A stretch of 64,000 nucleotides of DNA. It comes from Thiothrix winogradskyi. Its GTDB lineage: Bacteria > Pseudomonadota > Gammaproteobacteria > Thiotrichales > Thiotrichaceae. Within the stretch, counting starts at the first letter, position 1, and each line of letters starts with the position of its first letter. The DNA lies in assembly GCF_021650935.1 (NCBI RefSeq), contig NZ_CP091244.1, forward strand, positions 124,001-188,000, in the 5' to 3' direction. A model generated the notes under the pieces. The model made no database searches. It was given only the letters and a program-made list of their open reading frames with translations, and had not been told where the DNA came from. Positions 51,184 through 59,623 of this stretch are shown here, one piece after another. Position numbers and translations under genes: made by a program.

Positions 51184-51306
51184 GAAATAACCTTCAGGCA
51201 AAAAGGTTTCCTACAAAAACACTAGCGTGCTCCGCAAAATACGGCATTCAGTGGCGGATTCTGCCCCTGAATACTGTTCAGTGTATTGGTTAGGAGAAAG
51301 GCAGTG

Positions 51307-51870
51307 ATGAGTGTTGTTGGTTATGATGTTGCTGCTGCCTGTCAGGCAGTGCAACAGGGTAAGGTTATTGCTTACCCAACAGAGGCGGTGTTTGGCTTAG
51401 GCTGTGACCCTGCCAATCTTGAGGCTGTACAGCGTATTCTTACGCTTAAACAACGCCCTGCACACAAAGGGCTGATTCTGATTGCTGCTGATTTGCAACA
51501 GCTTGCCCCTTGGTTATTACCGCTCGAAGCAGCGTTACTGCAACAAATTTTGCCAACTTGGCCGGGGGCTGTGACTTGGTTGTTACCAGTACGCCCTGAG
51601 GTTTCCCCGCTCATTCGGGGTGAACATGACACACTGGCAGTGCGGGTAACGGCTCATCCTGTTTGCCGAGAATTGTGCCTGCGCTTGGGGCATCCGTTGA
51701 TTTCCACCAGTGCCAACCTGAATGGGCAAGAACCTGCCCGCAGCGTGACAGAAATCCTCCAGCAATTTGACCAGCAATTGGGGTTTGTTTTGGATGCACC
51801 CTTGGGTGGTCAATTACAGCCAACCCAAATTCGTGACGGGCGTACTGGGCAGATTATTCGCCCCAGTTAA
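51307..51870 (+). CDS. tsaC: Threonylcarbamoyl-AMP synthase (TsaC/YrdC family)
   Basis: 187 residues from ATG 51307 (GTG 51304 also possible), with AGGAGAAAG upstream. Conserved YrdC features are AYPTEAVFGLGCDP near residue 24, LKQRPAHKGLILIA with the KxR motif, WPGAVTWLLP, and HPLISTSANLNGQEPA. It makes threonylcarbamoyl-AMP for t6A37 modification of tRNAs that read ANN codons. This is a housekeeping gene lying between CCM genes. There is no C-terminal Sua5 domain, so it is the short TsaC type. Confidence 0.9.
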   Translation: MSVVGYDVAAACQAVQQGKVIAYPTEAVFGLGCDPANLEAVQRILTLKQRPAHKGLILIAADLQQLAPWLLPLEAALLQQILPTWPGAVTWLLPVRPEVSPLIRGEHDTLAVRVTAHPVCRELCLRLGHPLISTSANLNGQEPARSVTEILQQFDQQLGFVLDAPLGGQLQPTQIRDGRTGQIIRPS

Positions 51871-51976
51871 AAGGACAGTTGAAATAACCTTGTTCTTGAA
51901 TGTTTTTATTTGTTCAAGACAATATTCCTGATTTACTAAGCACATTCAACGTTCGCTTATTTTAAAAGGAGACCAA

Positions 51977-52228
51977 ATGATGAAATCAACCTTAACCATT
52001 ACGGGATTATTGTTAGCTGTATCGCTTATGACTGTTGGGTGTGACAAAGCTGAAAAAGATGATGATGATGATAAAGAAAAAGTGACTCAAACAACCGTAG
52101 ATGATGCTAAAAACAAGAATGAATCAGCCGCCGAAAAACAAGAGAATGATGATGATAAAGAAAATGATGAAGATGATAAAGATGATGACAAAGATAATGA
52201 TAAAGATAAAAAGGAAGATGACGACTAA
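51977..52228 (+). CDS. Small, extremely acidic lipoprotein-like protein
   Basis: 83 residues. A signal peptide KSTLTITGLLLAVSLMTVGC ends in a lipobox-like TVGC, so Cys22 is probably lipidated. The mature part is almost entirely Asp, Glu, Lys and Asn (for example DDKENDEDDKDDDKDNDKDK), low complexity and disordered. It may bind divalent cations in the periplasm or at the membrane. An AAAGGAG precedes the ATG. It is followed by a strong bidirectional terminator. No family is recognised, and low-complexity similarity would be misleading. Confidence 0.68.
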   Translation: MMKSTLTITGLLLAVSLMTVGCDKAEKDDDDDKEKVTQTTVDDAKNKNESAAEKQENDDDKENDEDDKDDDKDNDKDKKEDDD

Positions 52229-52242
52229 ACAATAAATATATT

Positions 52243-52271
52243 TTCGGCATTATCATTCCGATAATGCCGAA
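52243..52271. terminator. Bidirectional intrinsic terminator
   Basis: Perfect 12-base arms TTCGGCATTATC (52243-52254) and GATAATGCCGAA (52260-52271) around a five-base loop, flanked by T-runs on both strands. It sits between the plus-strand lipoprotein gene and the minus-strand dgkA, which ends five bases further on, so it terminates both. Confidence 0.9.
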
Positions 52272-52275
52272 TTTT

Positions 52276-52674
52276 CTAATCGGCAATCGGAAAAAAAACA
52301 GACAATAACTGCCATAGCTCTAAACTAATCACAATAATCCAGAGAAAAACCGACACCCCGACCGCTGCTGCGGCTATATCCTTAATAACTTTAATTTTCT
52401 CATTGTGTTTTTCCTCAATGAAATCGCAAATGGCTTCAATGGCGCTGTTAAACAACTCAGCCATAACCACTAGCGTGGTGGCAACCAAAACTATTAGAAA
52501 ATCAATCCACCCCCTGAAACCAAATGCCAACGGCAAGATAAGCGCAGAAAGTATGAGTTTGTAAGTAACACTAAAATCGTATAATACCGCATAGCGTAAC
52601 CCAGAAAACACCGTCGCTATTTTTCGTAGTGGTCGATAACCCGACTCACCTGTTCCAAGAAACTTATTTTTCAC
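52276..52674 (-). CDS. dgkA: Diacylglycerol kinase
   Basis: 132 residues, three transmembrane helices, typical of prokaryotic DgkA. The active-site segment AELFNSAIEAICDFIEEKHNEKIKVIKDIAAAAVG contains the conserved ExxNxAIE and the KDxAxAAV motif. It phosphorylates diacylglycerol to phosphatidic acid in the inner membrane. Its start overlaps the end of the PAP2 phosphatase gene, which would do the opposite reaction, so the pair forms a lipid-phosphate cycle in one transcript. Confidence 0.93.
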   Translation of the reverse strand: MKNKFLGTGESGYRPLRKIATVFSGLRYAVLYDFSVTYKLILSALILPLAFGFRGWIDFLIVLVATTLVVMAELFNSAIEAICDFIEEKHNEKIKVIKDIAAAAVGVSVFLWIIVISLELWQLLSVFFPIAD

Positions 52675-53267
52675 TTAATTTCCTTTTTACCCAATAAAAA
52701 CCACAGACCGATTGCATACCCGCAACCGACGATACAACCGACCAGCACATCACTAAACCAATGGACTTGTAGATAAGGTCGAGACACAGCTACTAATATA
52801 ATCATTACCAGTGCCGGAGCAATTAACCAAGGGCGCAAATGTCTTGGCAGCATTAACCATAACGCCAAGAAAAAGGCACTGGCTTGGGTTGCATGTCCAC
52901 TAGGGAAGGACATATCCGGTGGCAACGTCATTAAAGCTTCAAATAATTGTGGACGGTCACGCGCGAACACAGGTTTCAGCAACCAAGTCGTCAGGCTGGC
53001 AAGCCCCAGCGTTATCGGCAGGTAAAGGGTATAGCGCCATTCGCTCAGTTGTTGACGTAGGGCTAAACTCGCAGCGATTAACAAACTGAGTGGCAATAAC
53101 ACCCACATTGACCCTAGCCATGTGATAAGCCAGAAGAAAGTGTCAAGAATAGGCGTTCTTGTTGCATTGAAAAAAGTCAGGACAGCCATGTCCCACTGGG
53201 CAATGAGCATAAGCATGTTTCGTATGCCGTTAATGATGTTGCCGATAGTGTTACCCAATTCAAACAT
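52671..53267 (-). CDS. PAP2-family membrane phosphatase
   Basis: 198 residues from ATG 53267, about five transmembrane helices. The three PAP2 motifs are present: KPVFARDRP, FPSGHATQ and SRPYLQVHWFSD. Candidate substrates are phosphatidic acid, undecaprenyl pyrophosphate or phosphatidylglycerophosphate. Coupling with dgkA (four-base overlap) favours a lipid phosphate role. The upstream region is truncated by the IS element 21 bases before the start, so its original promoter may have been displaced. Confidence 0.85.
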   Translation of the reverse strand: MFELGNTIGNIINGIRNMLMLIAQWDMAVLTFFNATRTPILDTFFWLITWLGSMWVLLPLSLLIAASLALRQQLSEWRYTLYLPITLGLASLTTWLLKPVFARDRPQLFEALMTLPPDMSFPSGHATQASAFFLALWLMLPRHLRPWLIAPALVMIILVAVSRPYLQVHWFSDVLVGCIVGCGYAIGLWFLLGKKEIK

Positions 53268-53287
53268 GATAACTACTAAACCGGAAC

Positions 53288-54955
53288 GTGTCAAGCAAAT
53301 TGAGACCGGTCTGTTAAAAAATAAAACTACAAACAGGCTTTTTTGGCAGCCGATAATGTAGGGAAATTCACTGCTATGTTTTCATCCGCTTCGTCAGGAT
53401 GTGCCGGATTAATCCACACTTCCTTGGGCGGCAACTTAACGACGGGCGCACCGTTGATGAACCGTTTTGGGTTGGTTTCATAGGCGGTTTGCAATGCCGT
53501 TTGGCGGCAAATAGCCACGTCGCCCACCCGATTCGTGAACACTTGTTCGGGGGTGAAGAAAGCCAAGCCACTGTGTTGGTGGTCGAAGTTGTACCATTCC
53601 ACGTAGTCGGCAAACCATTCCCGCGCATGGCTGACACTGGCGAAGCGTCCGGGTAATCGGGTTGTTGCTTGCAGGTCTTGAACTGGCTTTCGCTGAACGG
53701 GTTGTCGTTGCTGACTCGTGGGCGGCTGTGGCTACAGGTGATCTCCAGTTCTGCCATCAGGTCGAGGTAGCCGTGAGCCGTCATGGGTGCGTCCGGTCTT
53801 GGTGCAGGGTGAGTTCCCCAAGCCAATGCGGTAACGGGTGCTGGCTTCTTGCATCAGTTGTTCGGCTAGGTGGCTGTTCTCCTTGCGGGAGACCATCCAG
53901 GCGACGATGAAACGGCTGTACAAGTCCAGCACCACGTACAGTGACAGGTAAACACCGCGTTGTTCAGTCGCTAACTTCGTGATGTCCCACGTCCACACTT
54001 CGTTGGGGCGCGTGGCTCGCAGGCGCGGCATGGCGTGCGTCTGAGGTTGACGTCGGGATGGCGTTCCCGATTTGCCGAGCTTTGCGCAGCAGGCGGTACA
54101 TGGTGCTGACGGAGCAGTAATAGATGCCTTCGCTCAGCAAGGTGGCATACACTTCGGCGGGTGGTTGGTCAGCAAAGCGTTCACTGTTGAGTACCGTCAG
54201 TACCTGTTCCTGTTCGGCGGCACTTAGAGCATTGTCCGGGATCGGGCGGACGGCAGCAACGGTTTCAACGATAGCAATGGCTTCAACCGCTGCGGTGGTT
54301 TCCGCCATCGGTGCCGGTTCATCAGACACCGGCACAGCGTCAGATACTGCGTCGTTTGCCACCACGTCAATGACCGTCTGGTTGCTACTGTAGCGGTAAT
54401 AGCTGGCACGTGATAGCGCCAAGGCGGCACAACCTGCACGCACGGAGACATCCGGGGGACGGCTTTCCAGTAGGATACTCATGAGCGGCTCACGTTGTTC
54501 AGGTGATCCAATAGCGTGAAGGCTTTTTTTGGAGTTCCAATAGCCTTCCGCCACCTGTAGACGTTGTTCCAGCTTGGCGTTTTCGCGTTGGAGGGCATCT
54601 ATCGCTTTATCTTTGCTGTCTTTTGACGGTTTACGTCCCACCGTGGCGTTCTCCAAGCCCGTTTCGCCTGCGGTTGCCAATTGATTGCGCCATGTTTGCA
54701 GTTGAGTGCTGTAAATCTTCTCTCTGCGTAGCAGTTCACCCAATTCACCGTGAGCGCAGGCATCAGCTTCGGCAAGGATGCGTTTCTTGTCTGCTGCACT
54801 GAAATAGCGGTAGGTGCGCTTTTCATGGCGTGGGTTTGGCATCACGTGGTTGTCCGGTAATTCACTGGTTGGTTTCGGCATCGTCTTGCTTCCTGTGTCT
54901 TGACCCGATTATACATTCATTTCGCTATCGGGGTGGTCTCAGGGTAGCTTGACAC
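53288..54955 (-). mobile_element. Degenerate IS3-family insertion sequence, about 1.67 kb
   Basis: The ends are imperfect inverted repeats. The left end reads GTGTCAAGCAAATTGAGACC from 53288, and the right end, on the other strand from 54955, reads GTGTCAAGCTACCCTGAGAC. The first nine bases match exactly and a TGAGACC block follows with a one-base offset. No target-site duplication is visible (flanks AAC and ATA). Inside lies one broken transposase gene, so the copy cannot move by itself. It separates the lipid genes from the P-type ATPase and carboxysome operon. Confidence 0.85.
53327..54881 (-). pseudogene. IS3-family transposase, broken by several frameshifts
   Basis: From the start at 54881: a HTH region (YRYFSAADKKRILAEADAC), a coiled coil, an HTH_21-like part (FADQPPAEVYATLLSEGIYYCSVSTMYRLLR), then the DDE domain. 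The first Asp is in WTWDITKL, the second in LHQDR near 53810, and the Glu in NPFSESQFK. The domain is split over at least four changes of frame, near 54060, two near 53800, and one near 53640. The C-terminus ends PTLSAAKKACL at 53327. All catalytic residues can still be read across frames, so decay is quite recent. Confidence 0.85.
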
Positions 54956-55050
54956 ATAGGGAAACCTTGCTACAATCTGGTTTTAACTGCCTAGCTCATG
55001 ATGCGGGCTATCCTAACCGTACTAGCCTGCCAAAAAAAAGAGATAATATT

Positions 55051-57687
55051 ATGCCCAACCCCTCCATTCCGTCTTGGCATACCCTGACGACTGCGGAAGC
55101 ACTTGCCACCTTGCAGAGTGAGCCGCATCAGGGGTTGGATCAGGCGACAGTATCCGCCCGCCTTGAGCATTACGGTGCAAACCGCCTGCTGGAAGCCAAG
55201 CCCCGCCCCGCTTGGCTGAAGTTTCTTGATCAATTCAAAAACTTGCTGGTTATCGTGCTATTGGTCGCTGCGGCACTGGCATGGCTGATCGGCGATTTGA
55301 AAGATGCAGTGGTTATCCTTGTGGTCGTGGTATTCAATGCCTCCCTCGGTTTTTATCAGGAACACCGTGCCGAACAAACGCTTGCAGCCCTGAAGCAGAT
55401 GCTGGCAGCCCAAGCACGGGTAAAGCGTGGCGGGCAAATACTTGATATAGATGCTGCCACCTTAGTACCGGGCGATATTGTGCTATTGGAAGCAGGCGAC
55501 CGTATTCCTGCCGATGGGCGTTTATTGGCAGCCCATGCGCTGGAAATAGAGGAAGCTGCGCTGACCGGTGAATCGCATCCGGTCAGTAAAGCGACGGATG
55601 CCTTGGTAACAGCCGATTTACCCCTCGCCGAACGCATCAATCTGCTGTACATGAACACGGTGGTGACACGTGGGCGGGCAGAATTGCTGGTAACAGCCAC
55701 CGGCATGGCAACCGAAATGGGCAAGCTGGCGGGCATGATTGCTGCTACCCCGGAAAGTGCCACGCCCCTGCAACGCCAATTGGATACCCTAGGCAAGAAA
55801 TTGGCGGCGATTGCCGGGGCAGTCGTCCTCGTGATTTTTACGCTGGATTACCTGCGCGGTCTGGATCTGATGCAATCGGCGATGACAGCGGTAGCACTAG
55901 CCGTTGCCGCCATTCCCGAAGGTTTACCAGCGGTGGTGACTGTCACCCTTGCCATTGGCATGTGGCGTATGGCACAGCACCGCGCCATCCTCAAAAAACT
56001 CGCATCAGTAGAAACGCTTGGCTCGACCAATGTGATTTGTTCCGACAAAACCGGCACACTGACACTCAATCAAATGACGGCACGGGCGGGTTGGTTTACC
56101 GGGCAGCGTTTCAGTGTTAGCGGCGAAGGCTATCAGGCGCAAGGGGAAATCAGCGGTATTACGAGTGAGCAAACTGCCTTGCGCCCGTTATTGCTGCCCA
56201 TGGCATTGTGCAATGAATCGCGGGTGCGTGACGGGGTGCTGATCGGCGACCCTACCGAAGGCGCACTATGGGTATTGGCGCAAAAAGGTGGGCTAGACCC
56301 GGAACAGTGCCAACAAACACAACCCCGCCTTGCCGAAATCCCCTTCGATTCCACCTATAAATTCATGGCAACCTTCCACCATGCCGGTGATGCCGTGCAA
56401 ATGTACATCAAAGGTGCACCGGATGTGTTGCTGGCGCGTTCCACAGCGGATACCGCCACTTGCCAGCAAATCGAGGCTGAAAATAGCTATCTGGCACAGC
56501 AGGCATTGCGGGTATTGGCAGTGGCACAGCGTACCATTCCCGCTGCCCAGTTTGACCCCGCTGCGGATCTGATGGTGTGGGCGCAGGATTGGGCATTCGT
56601 CGGCTTGGTCGGGTTGATGGATCCGCCCCGCCCTGAAGCTCAACGGGCAGTGGCAGCCTGTAAGCAAGCGGGAATTCAGGTCAAAATGATCACTGGCGAT
56701 CACCCGTTGACAGCCGCTGCTATTGGGCATGAATTAGGGCTTACGGGGCGGGCAATCAGTGGTACAGAACTGGATAGGCTGGATGATGCTGCCTTCGCGG
56801 CACAAATAGATGAAATCAGTGTGTTTGCGCGGGTTTCCCCCGAACACAAAGTCAGGATTGTCAAAGGGCTGCGCAGTCGTGGCTATGTCACCGCCATGAC
56901 CGGTGACGGGGTAAATGATGCCCCTGCCCTGAAAGCGGCTGACATTGGTGTGGCAATGGGCATTACCGGAACGGCTGTCACTAAGGAAGCGGCTACCTTG
57001 GTATTAACCGATGATAATTTCGCCACCATTATCAAAGCGGTGAAAGAAGGGCGGGTTATCTATGACAATATCATCAAGTTTGTGCGTTTCCAGCTTTCCA
57101 CCAATATTGGCGCAATCCTGACCGTGTTGGTAGCCACTTTATTGAGTATGCCCTCACCGTTTACCGCCATTCAGTTGTTATGGGTCAATATCATTATGGA
57201 TGGCCCGCCCGCCATGACACTGGGGGTTGAACCCGCGCGTCCGGGCATTATGCGTGACCCGCCGCGTTCACAAACCGCGCAGATACTCACCTTGCCACGG
57301 CTGGGACGCTTGTTATTGTACGGCATCACCATGATGGTCGGTACGCTATTCCTGTTTGACTATGCCTTAGCGAACCATTCACAGCAGTATGCTCTGACAC
57401 TGGCGTTCACCACGTTTGTATTGTTCCAGTTGTTTAATGCCTTTAATGCGCGGGCAGAACACAGCAGCGTGTTCAACCGTAACTTCTTCAGCAATGGTAA
57501 ATTCTGGCTGGCATTAGCTGGGGTATTGGTTCTGCAAGTGTTGGCAGTCCACTGGACACCCGCGCAAGCCATTTTCGCCACCGTCGATTTGCATTGGCAA
57601 CACTGGGTAATGGCGGTGTTGACCGCAGCCAGCGTGCTGGTGCTGGATGAGGCCCGCAAAGCCATTCGCACCATTTACTATGGTTAA
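55051..57687 (+). CDS. P-type cation-transporting ATPase (P2, SERCA/PMR1-like)
   Basis: 878 residues from ATG 55051. It has an N-terminal cation ATPase domain, LTGESHPVSK in the actuator domain, the IPEGLPAVVTVTLA metal-site helix, the phosphorylation motif DKTGTLT near residue 332, and TGDGVNDAPALKAADIGVAMG near residue 630. PEGLP and the overall size fit Ca2+ or Mn2+ pumps of the P2A group; proton pumping cannot be excluded. It directly precedes the carboxysome promoter on the same strand. Transport of calcium may relate to carbonate chemistry, but this is speculation. Confidence 0.88.
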   Translation: MPNPSIPSWHTLTTAEALATLQSEPHQGLDQATVSARLEHYGANRLLEAKPRPAWLKFLDQFKNLLVIVLLVAAALAWLIGDLKDAVVILVVVVFNASLGFYQEHRAEQTLAALKQMLAAQARVKRGGQILDIDAATLVPGDIVLLEAGDRIPADGRLLAAHALEIEEAALTGESHPVSKATDALVTADLPLAERINLLYMNTVVTRGRAELLVTATGMATEMGKLAGMIAATPESATPLQRQLDTLGKKLAAIAGAVVLVIFTLDYLRGLDLMQSAMTAVALAVAAIPEGLPAVVTVTLAIGMWRMAQHRAILKKLASVETLGSTNVICSDKTGTLTLNQMTARAGWFTGQRFSVSGEGYQAQGEISGITSEQTALRPLLLPMALCNESRVRDGVLIGDPTEGALWVLAQKGGLDPEQCQQTQPRLAEIPFDSTYKFMATFHHAGDAVQMYIKGAPDVLLARSTADTATCQQIEAENSYLAQQALRVLAVAQRTIPAAQFDPAADLMVWAQDWAFVGLVGLMDPPRPEAQRAVAACKQAGIQVKMITGDHPLTAAAIGHELGLTGRAISGTELDRLDDAAFAAQIDEISVFARVSPEHKVRIVKGLRSRGYVTAMTGDGVNDAPALKAADIGVAMGITGTAVTKEAATLVLTDDNFATIIKAVKEGRVIYDNIIKFVRFQLSTNIGAILTVLVATLLSMPSPFTAIQLLWVNIIMDGPPAMTLGVEPARPGIMRDPPRSQTAQILTLPRLGRLLLYGITMMVGTLFLFDYALANHSQQYALTLAFTTFVLFQLFNAFNARAEHSSVFNRNFFSNGKFWLALAGVLVLQVLAVHWTPAQAIFATVDLHWQHWVMAVLTAASVLVLDEARKAIRTIYYG

Positions 57688-57694
57688 TACTAAT

Positions 57695-57768
57695 CATAAA
57701 CATATACAATTGTTTATGAAAACAATTTTTACAATTAACTTTAGTTCATCATTCGTCTTGCTTATAGT
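57695..57768 (+). promoter_or_regulatory. Carboxysome operon (cbbL) promoter with CbbR-type sites
   Basis: A perfect dyad CATAAAC/GTTTATG (57695-57701 and 57712-57718) is followed by ATTAACTTTAGTTCAT (57734-57749) and the -10 box TATAGT (57763-57768). The 16-bp element matches 15 of 16 bases of the one before sbtA and has the same distance (29 bases) to the -10 box. The upstream dyad would be the high-affinity site and the 16-bp element the activation site of a LysR regulator. Confidence 0.65.
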
Positions 57769-57835
57769 TGCGGCATCTGGCATAATGCGCAGCCAGAAAG
57801 AGATTCCCTAGAGCAACTTCTGCAAGGAGAAGATG

Positions 57836-59254
57836 ATGGCAAAGAAATACGAAGCCGGGGTGAAGGAATACCGGCAAACCTATTGGCAGCCTGATTATAT
57901 TCCGTTAGATACGGATATTCTGGCCTGCTTCAAGATTACCCCACAAGCGGGTATTGACCGTGAAGAAGCGGCTGCGGCGGTTGCGGCAGAATCTTCCACC
58001 GGTACTTGGACTACCGTATGGACAGACTTGCTGACCGACATGGATTACTACCGTGGTCGTGCGTACATGATCGAAGATGTACCGGGCGACGACACCTGCT
58101 TCTATGCCTTCATCGCTTACCCAATTGACCTGTTTGAAGAAGGTTCTGTCGTTAACGTCTTCACCTCATTGGTAGGTAACGTATTCGGCTTTAAAGCGAT
58201 CCGCGCTTTGCGTCTTGAAGACGTGCGCTTCCCGATTGCTTACGTAAAAACCTGTAATGGCCCACCACACGGCATCCAGGTTGAACGTGACAAAATGAAC
58301 AAGTACGGTCGCCCCATGCTGGGTTGCACCATCAAGCCTAAGCTGGGTTTGTCTGCGAAGAACTACGGTCGTGCGGTATACGAATGCTTGCGCGGTGGTC
58401 TGGACTTCACCAAAGACGACGAAAACATCAACTCACAGCCATTCATGCGCTGGCGTGACCGCTTCCTGTTCGTGCAGGACGCGATTGAAACTTCAGAAGC
58501 GCAAACCGGCGAACGCAAAGGTCACTACCTGAACGTTACTGCACCTTCTCCTGAAGAAATGTATGAGCGTGCTGAATTTGCCAAAGAAATCGGCTCACCG
58601 ATTATCATGCACGACTTCCTGACTGGCGGTATGACGGCTAACACCGGTCTGGCACGCTGGTGCCGTAAGAACGGCGTATTGCTGCACATCCACCGTGCGA
58701 TGCACGCGGTACTCGACCGTAACCCGCACCACGGTATCCACTTCCGCGTGTTGACCAAAGCACTGCGTTTGTCGGGTGGCGACCACCTGCATACCGGTAC
58801 TGTCGTGGGCAAGCTGGAAGGCGACCGCGCTTCTACACTGGGCTGGATCGACCTGTTACGTGAATCTTACATACCAGAAGACCGTTCACGCGGCATCTTC
58901 TTCGACCAAGACTGGGGTTCAATGCCTGGTGCATTCGCGGTCGCATCCGGTGGTATCCACGTCTGGCACATGCCTGCACTGGTAAACATCTTCGGTGATG
59001 AATCTGTTCTGCAATTCGGTGGCGGCACACTGGGTCACCCATGGGGCAACGCGGCAGGTGCTGCGGCTAACCGTGTTGCATTGGAAGCGTGCGTTGAAGC
59101 GCGTAACCGTGGTGTTGAACTGGAGCGTAACGGTAAGGAAATCCTCACCAAAGCTGCACAGTCTAGCCCTGAACTCAAGATCGCCATGGAAACATGGAAA
59201 GAAATCAAGTTCGAGTTCGACACCGTTGACAAACTTGATGTTCAGAACCGCTAA
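57836..59254 (+). CDS. cbbL: Form IA RuBisCO large subunit, carboxysomal
   Basis: 472 residues from ATG 57836, chosen for six-base spacing to AAGGAGA (ATG 57833 is the alternative). The sequence AGVKEYRQTYWQPDY, ITPQAGIDREEAAAAVAAESSTGTWTTVW and GCTIKPKLGLSAKNYGRAVYECLRGGLDFTKDDEN is typical for alpha-carboxysomal CbbL. The carbamylated lysine is in GGLDFTKDDEN, and loop 6 is GTVVGKLEGD. It forms an L8S8 enzyme with CbbS packed inside the carboxysome through CsoS2. It is the first gene of the operon. Confidence 0.97.
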   Translation: MAKKYEAGVKEYRQTYWQPDYIPLDTDILACFKITPQAGIDREEAAAAVAAESSTGTWTTVWTDLLTDMDYYRGRAYMIEDVPGDDTCFYAFIAYPIDLFEEGSVVNVFTSLVGNVFGFKAIRALRLEDVRFPIAYVKTCNGPPHGIQVERDKMNKYGRPMLGCTIKPKLGLSAKNYGRAVYECLRGGLDFTKDDENINSQPFMRWRDRFLFVQDAIETSEAQTGERKGHYLNVTAPSPEEMYERAEFAKEIGSPIIMHDFLTGGMTANTGLARWCRKNGVLLHIHRAMHAVLDRNPHHGIHFRVLTKALRLSGGDHLHTGTVVGKLEGDRASTLGWIDLLRESYIPEDRSRGIFFDQDWGSMPGAFAVASGGIHVWHMPALVNIFGDESVLQFGGGTLGHPWGNAAGAAANRVALEACVEARNRGVELERNGKEILTKAAQSSPELKIAMETWKEIKFEFDTVDKLDVQNR

Positions 59255-59271
59255 TCACAGGAGTTGTAACC

Positions 59272-59601
59272 ATGGCTGATTTTCAGGATTACAAACAAAC
59301 CGTCAAGTACGAAACCTTTTCTTACTTGCCTGCGCTGACGGCAGACCAAACCCGCCAGCAAATTCAATACATCGTGTCACAGGGCTGGAACCCAGCTATC
59401 GAACACGTGGAGCCTGCCAGATCCAGTACGTACTACTGGTTTATGTGGAAGCTGCCCATGTTCGGTGAGCAAAGCGTTGACCGCATCCTGTCAGAACTCG
59501 AAGCGTGCCGTCGGGAATACCCCAACCACCACGTGCGTCTGATCGGTTACGACAACTACACCCAAAGCCAAGGCACATCCTTTGTTGTGTATCGCGGCTA
59601 A
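59272..59601 (+). CDS. cbbS: RuBisCO small subunit
   Basis: 109 residues, typical for form IA. FSYLPALTADQTRQQIQYIVSQGWNPAIEHVEP, YYWFMWKLPMFGEQSVDRILSELEACRREYPNHHVRLIGYDNYTQSQGTSFVVYR contains all the family landmarks. It starts 17 bases after cbbL with AGGAG before the ATG. It caps the L8 core. In Halothiobacillus the CsoS2 N-terminal repeats bind the CbbL-CbbS interface. Confidence 0.96.
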   Translation: MADFQDYKQTVKYETFSYLPALTADQTRQQIQYIVSQGWNPAIEHVEPARSSTYYWFMWKLPMFGEQSVDRILSELEACRREYPNHHVRLIGYDNYTQSQGTSFVVYRG

Positions 59602-59623
59602 TCACTGACAGGGAGGAGGCACT

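Noticed and set aside
51184..51300. A terminator or riboswitch between cbbQ2 and tsaC
   Set aside because: Only a six-base stem (AACCTT/AAGGTT) without a T-run was found; too weak to annotate.
53288..54955. An intact, active IS3 element with a -1 frameshift between orfA and orfB
   Set aside because: At least four frame changes are needed, not one, and they fall within the DDE domain rather than at an orfA/orfB junction.
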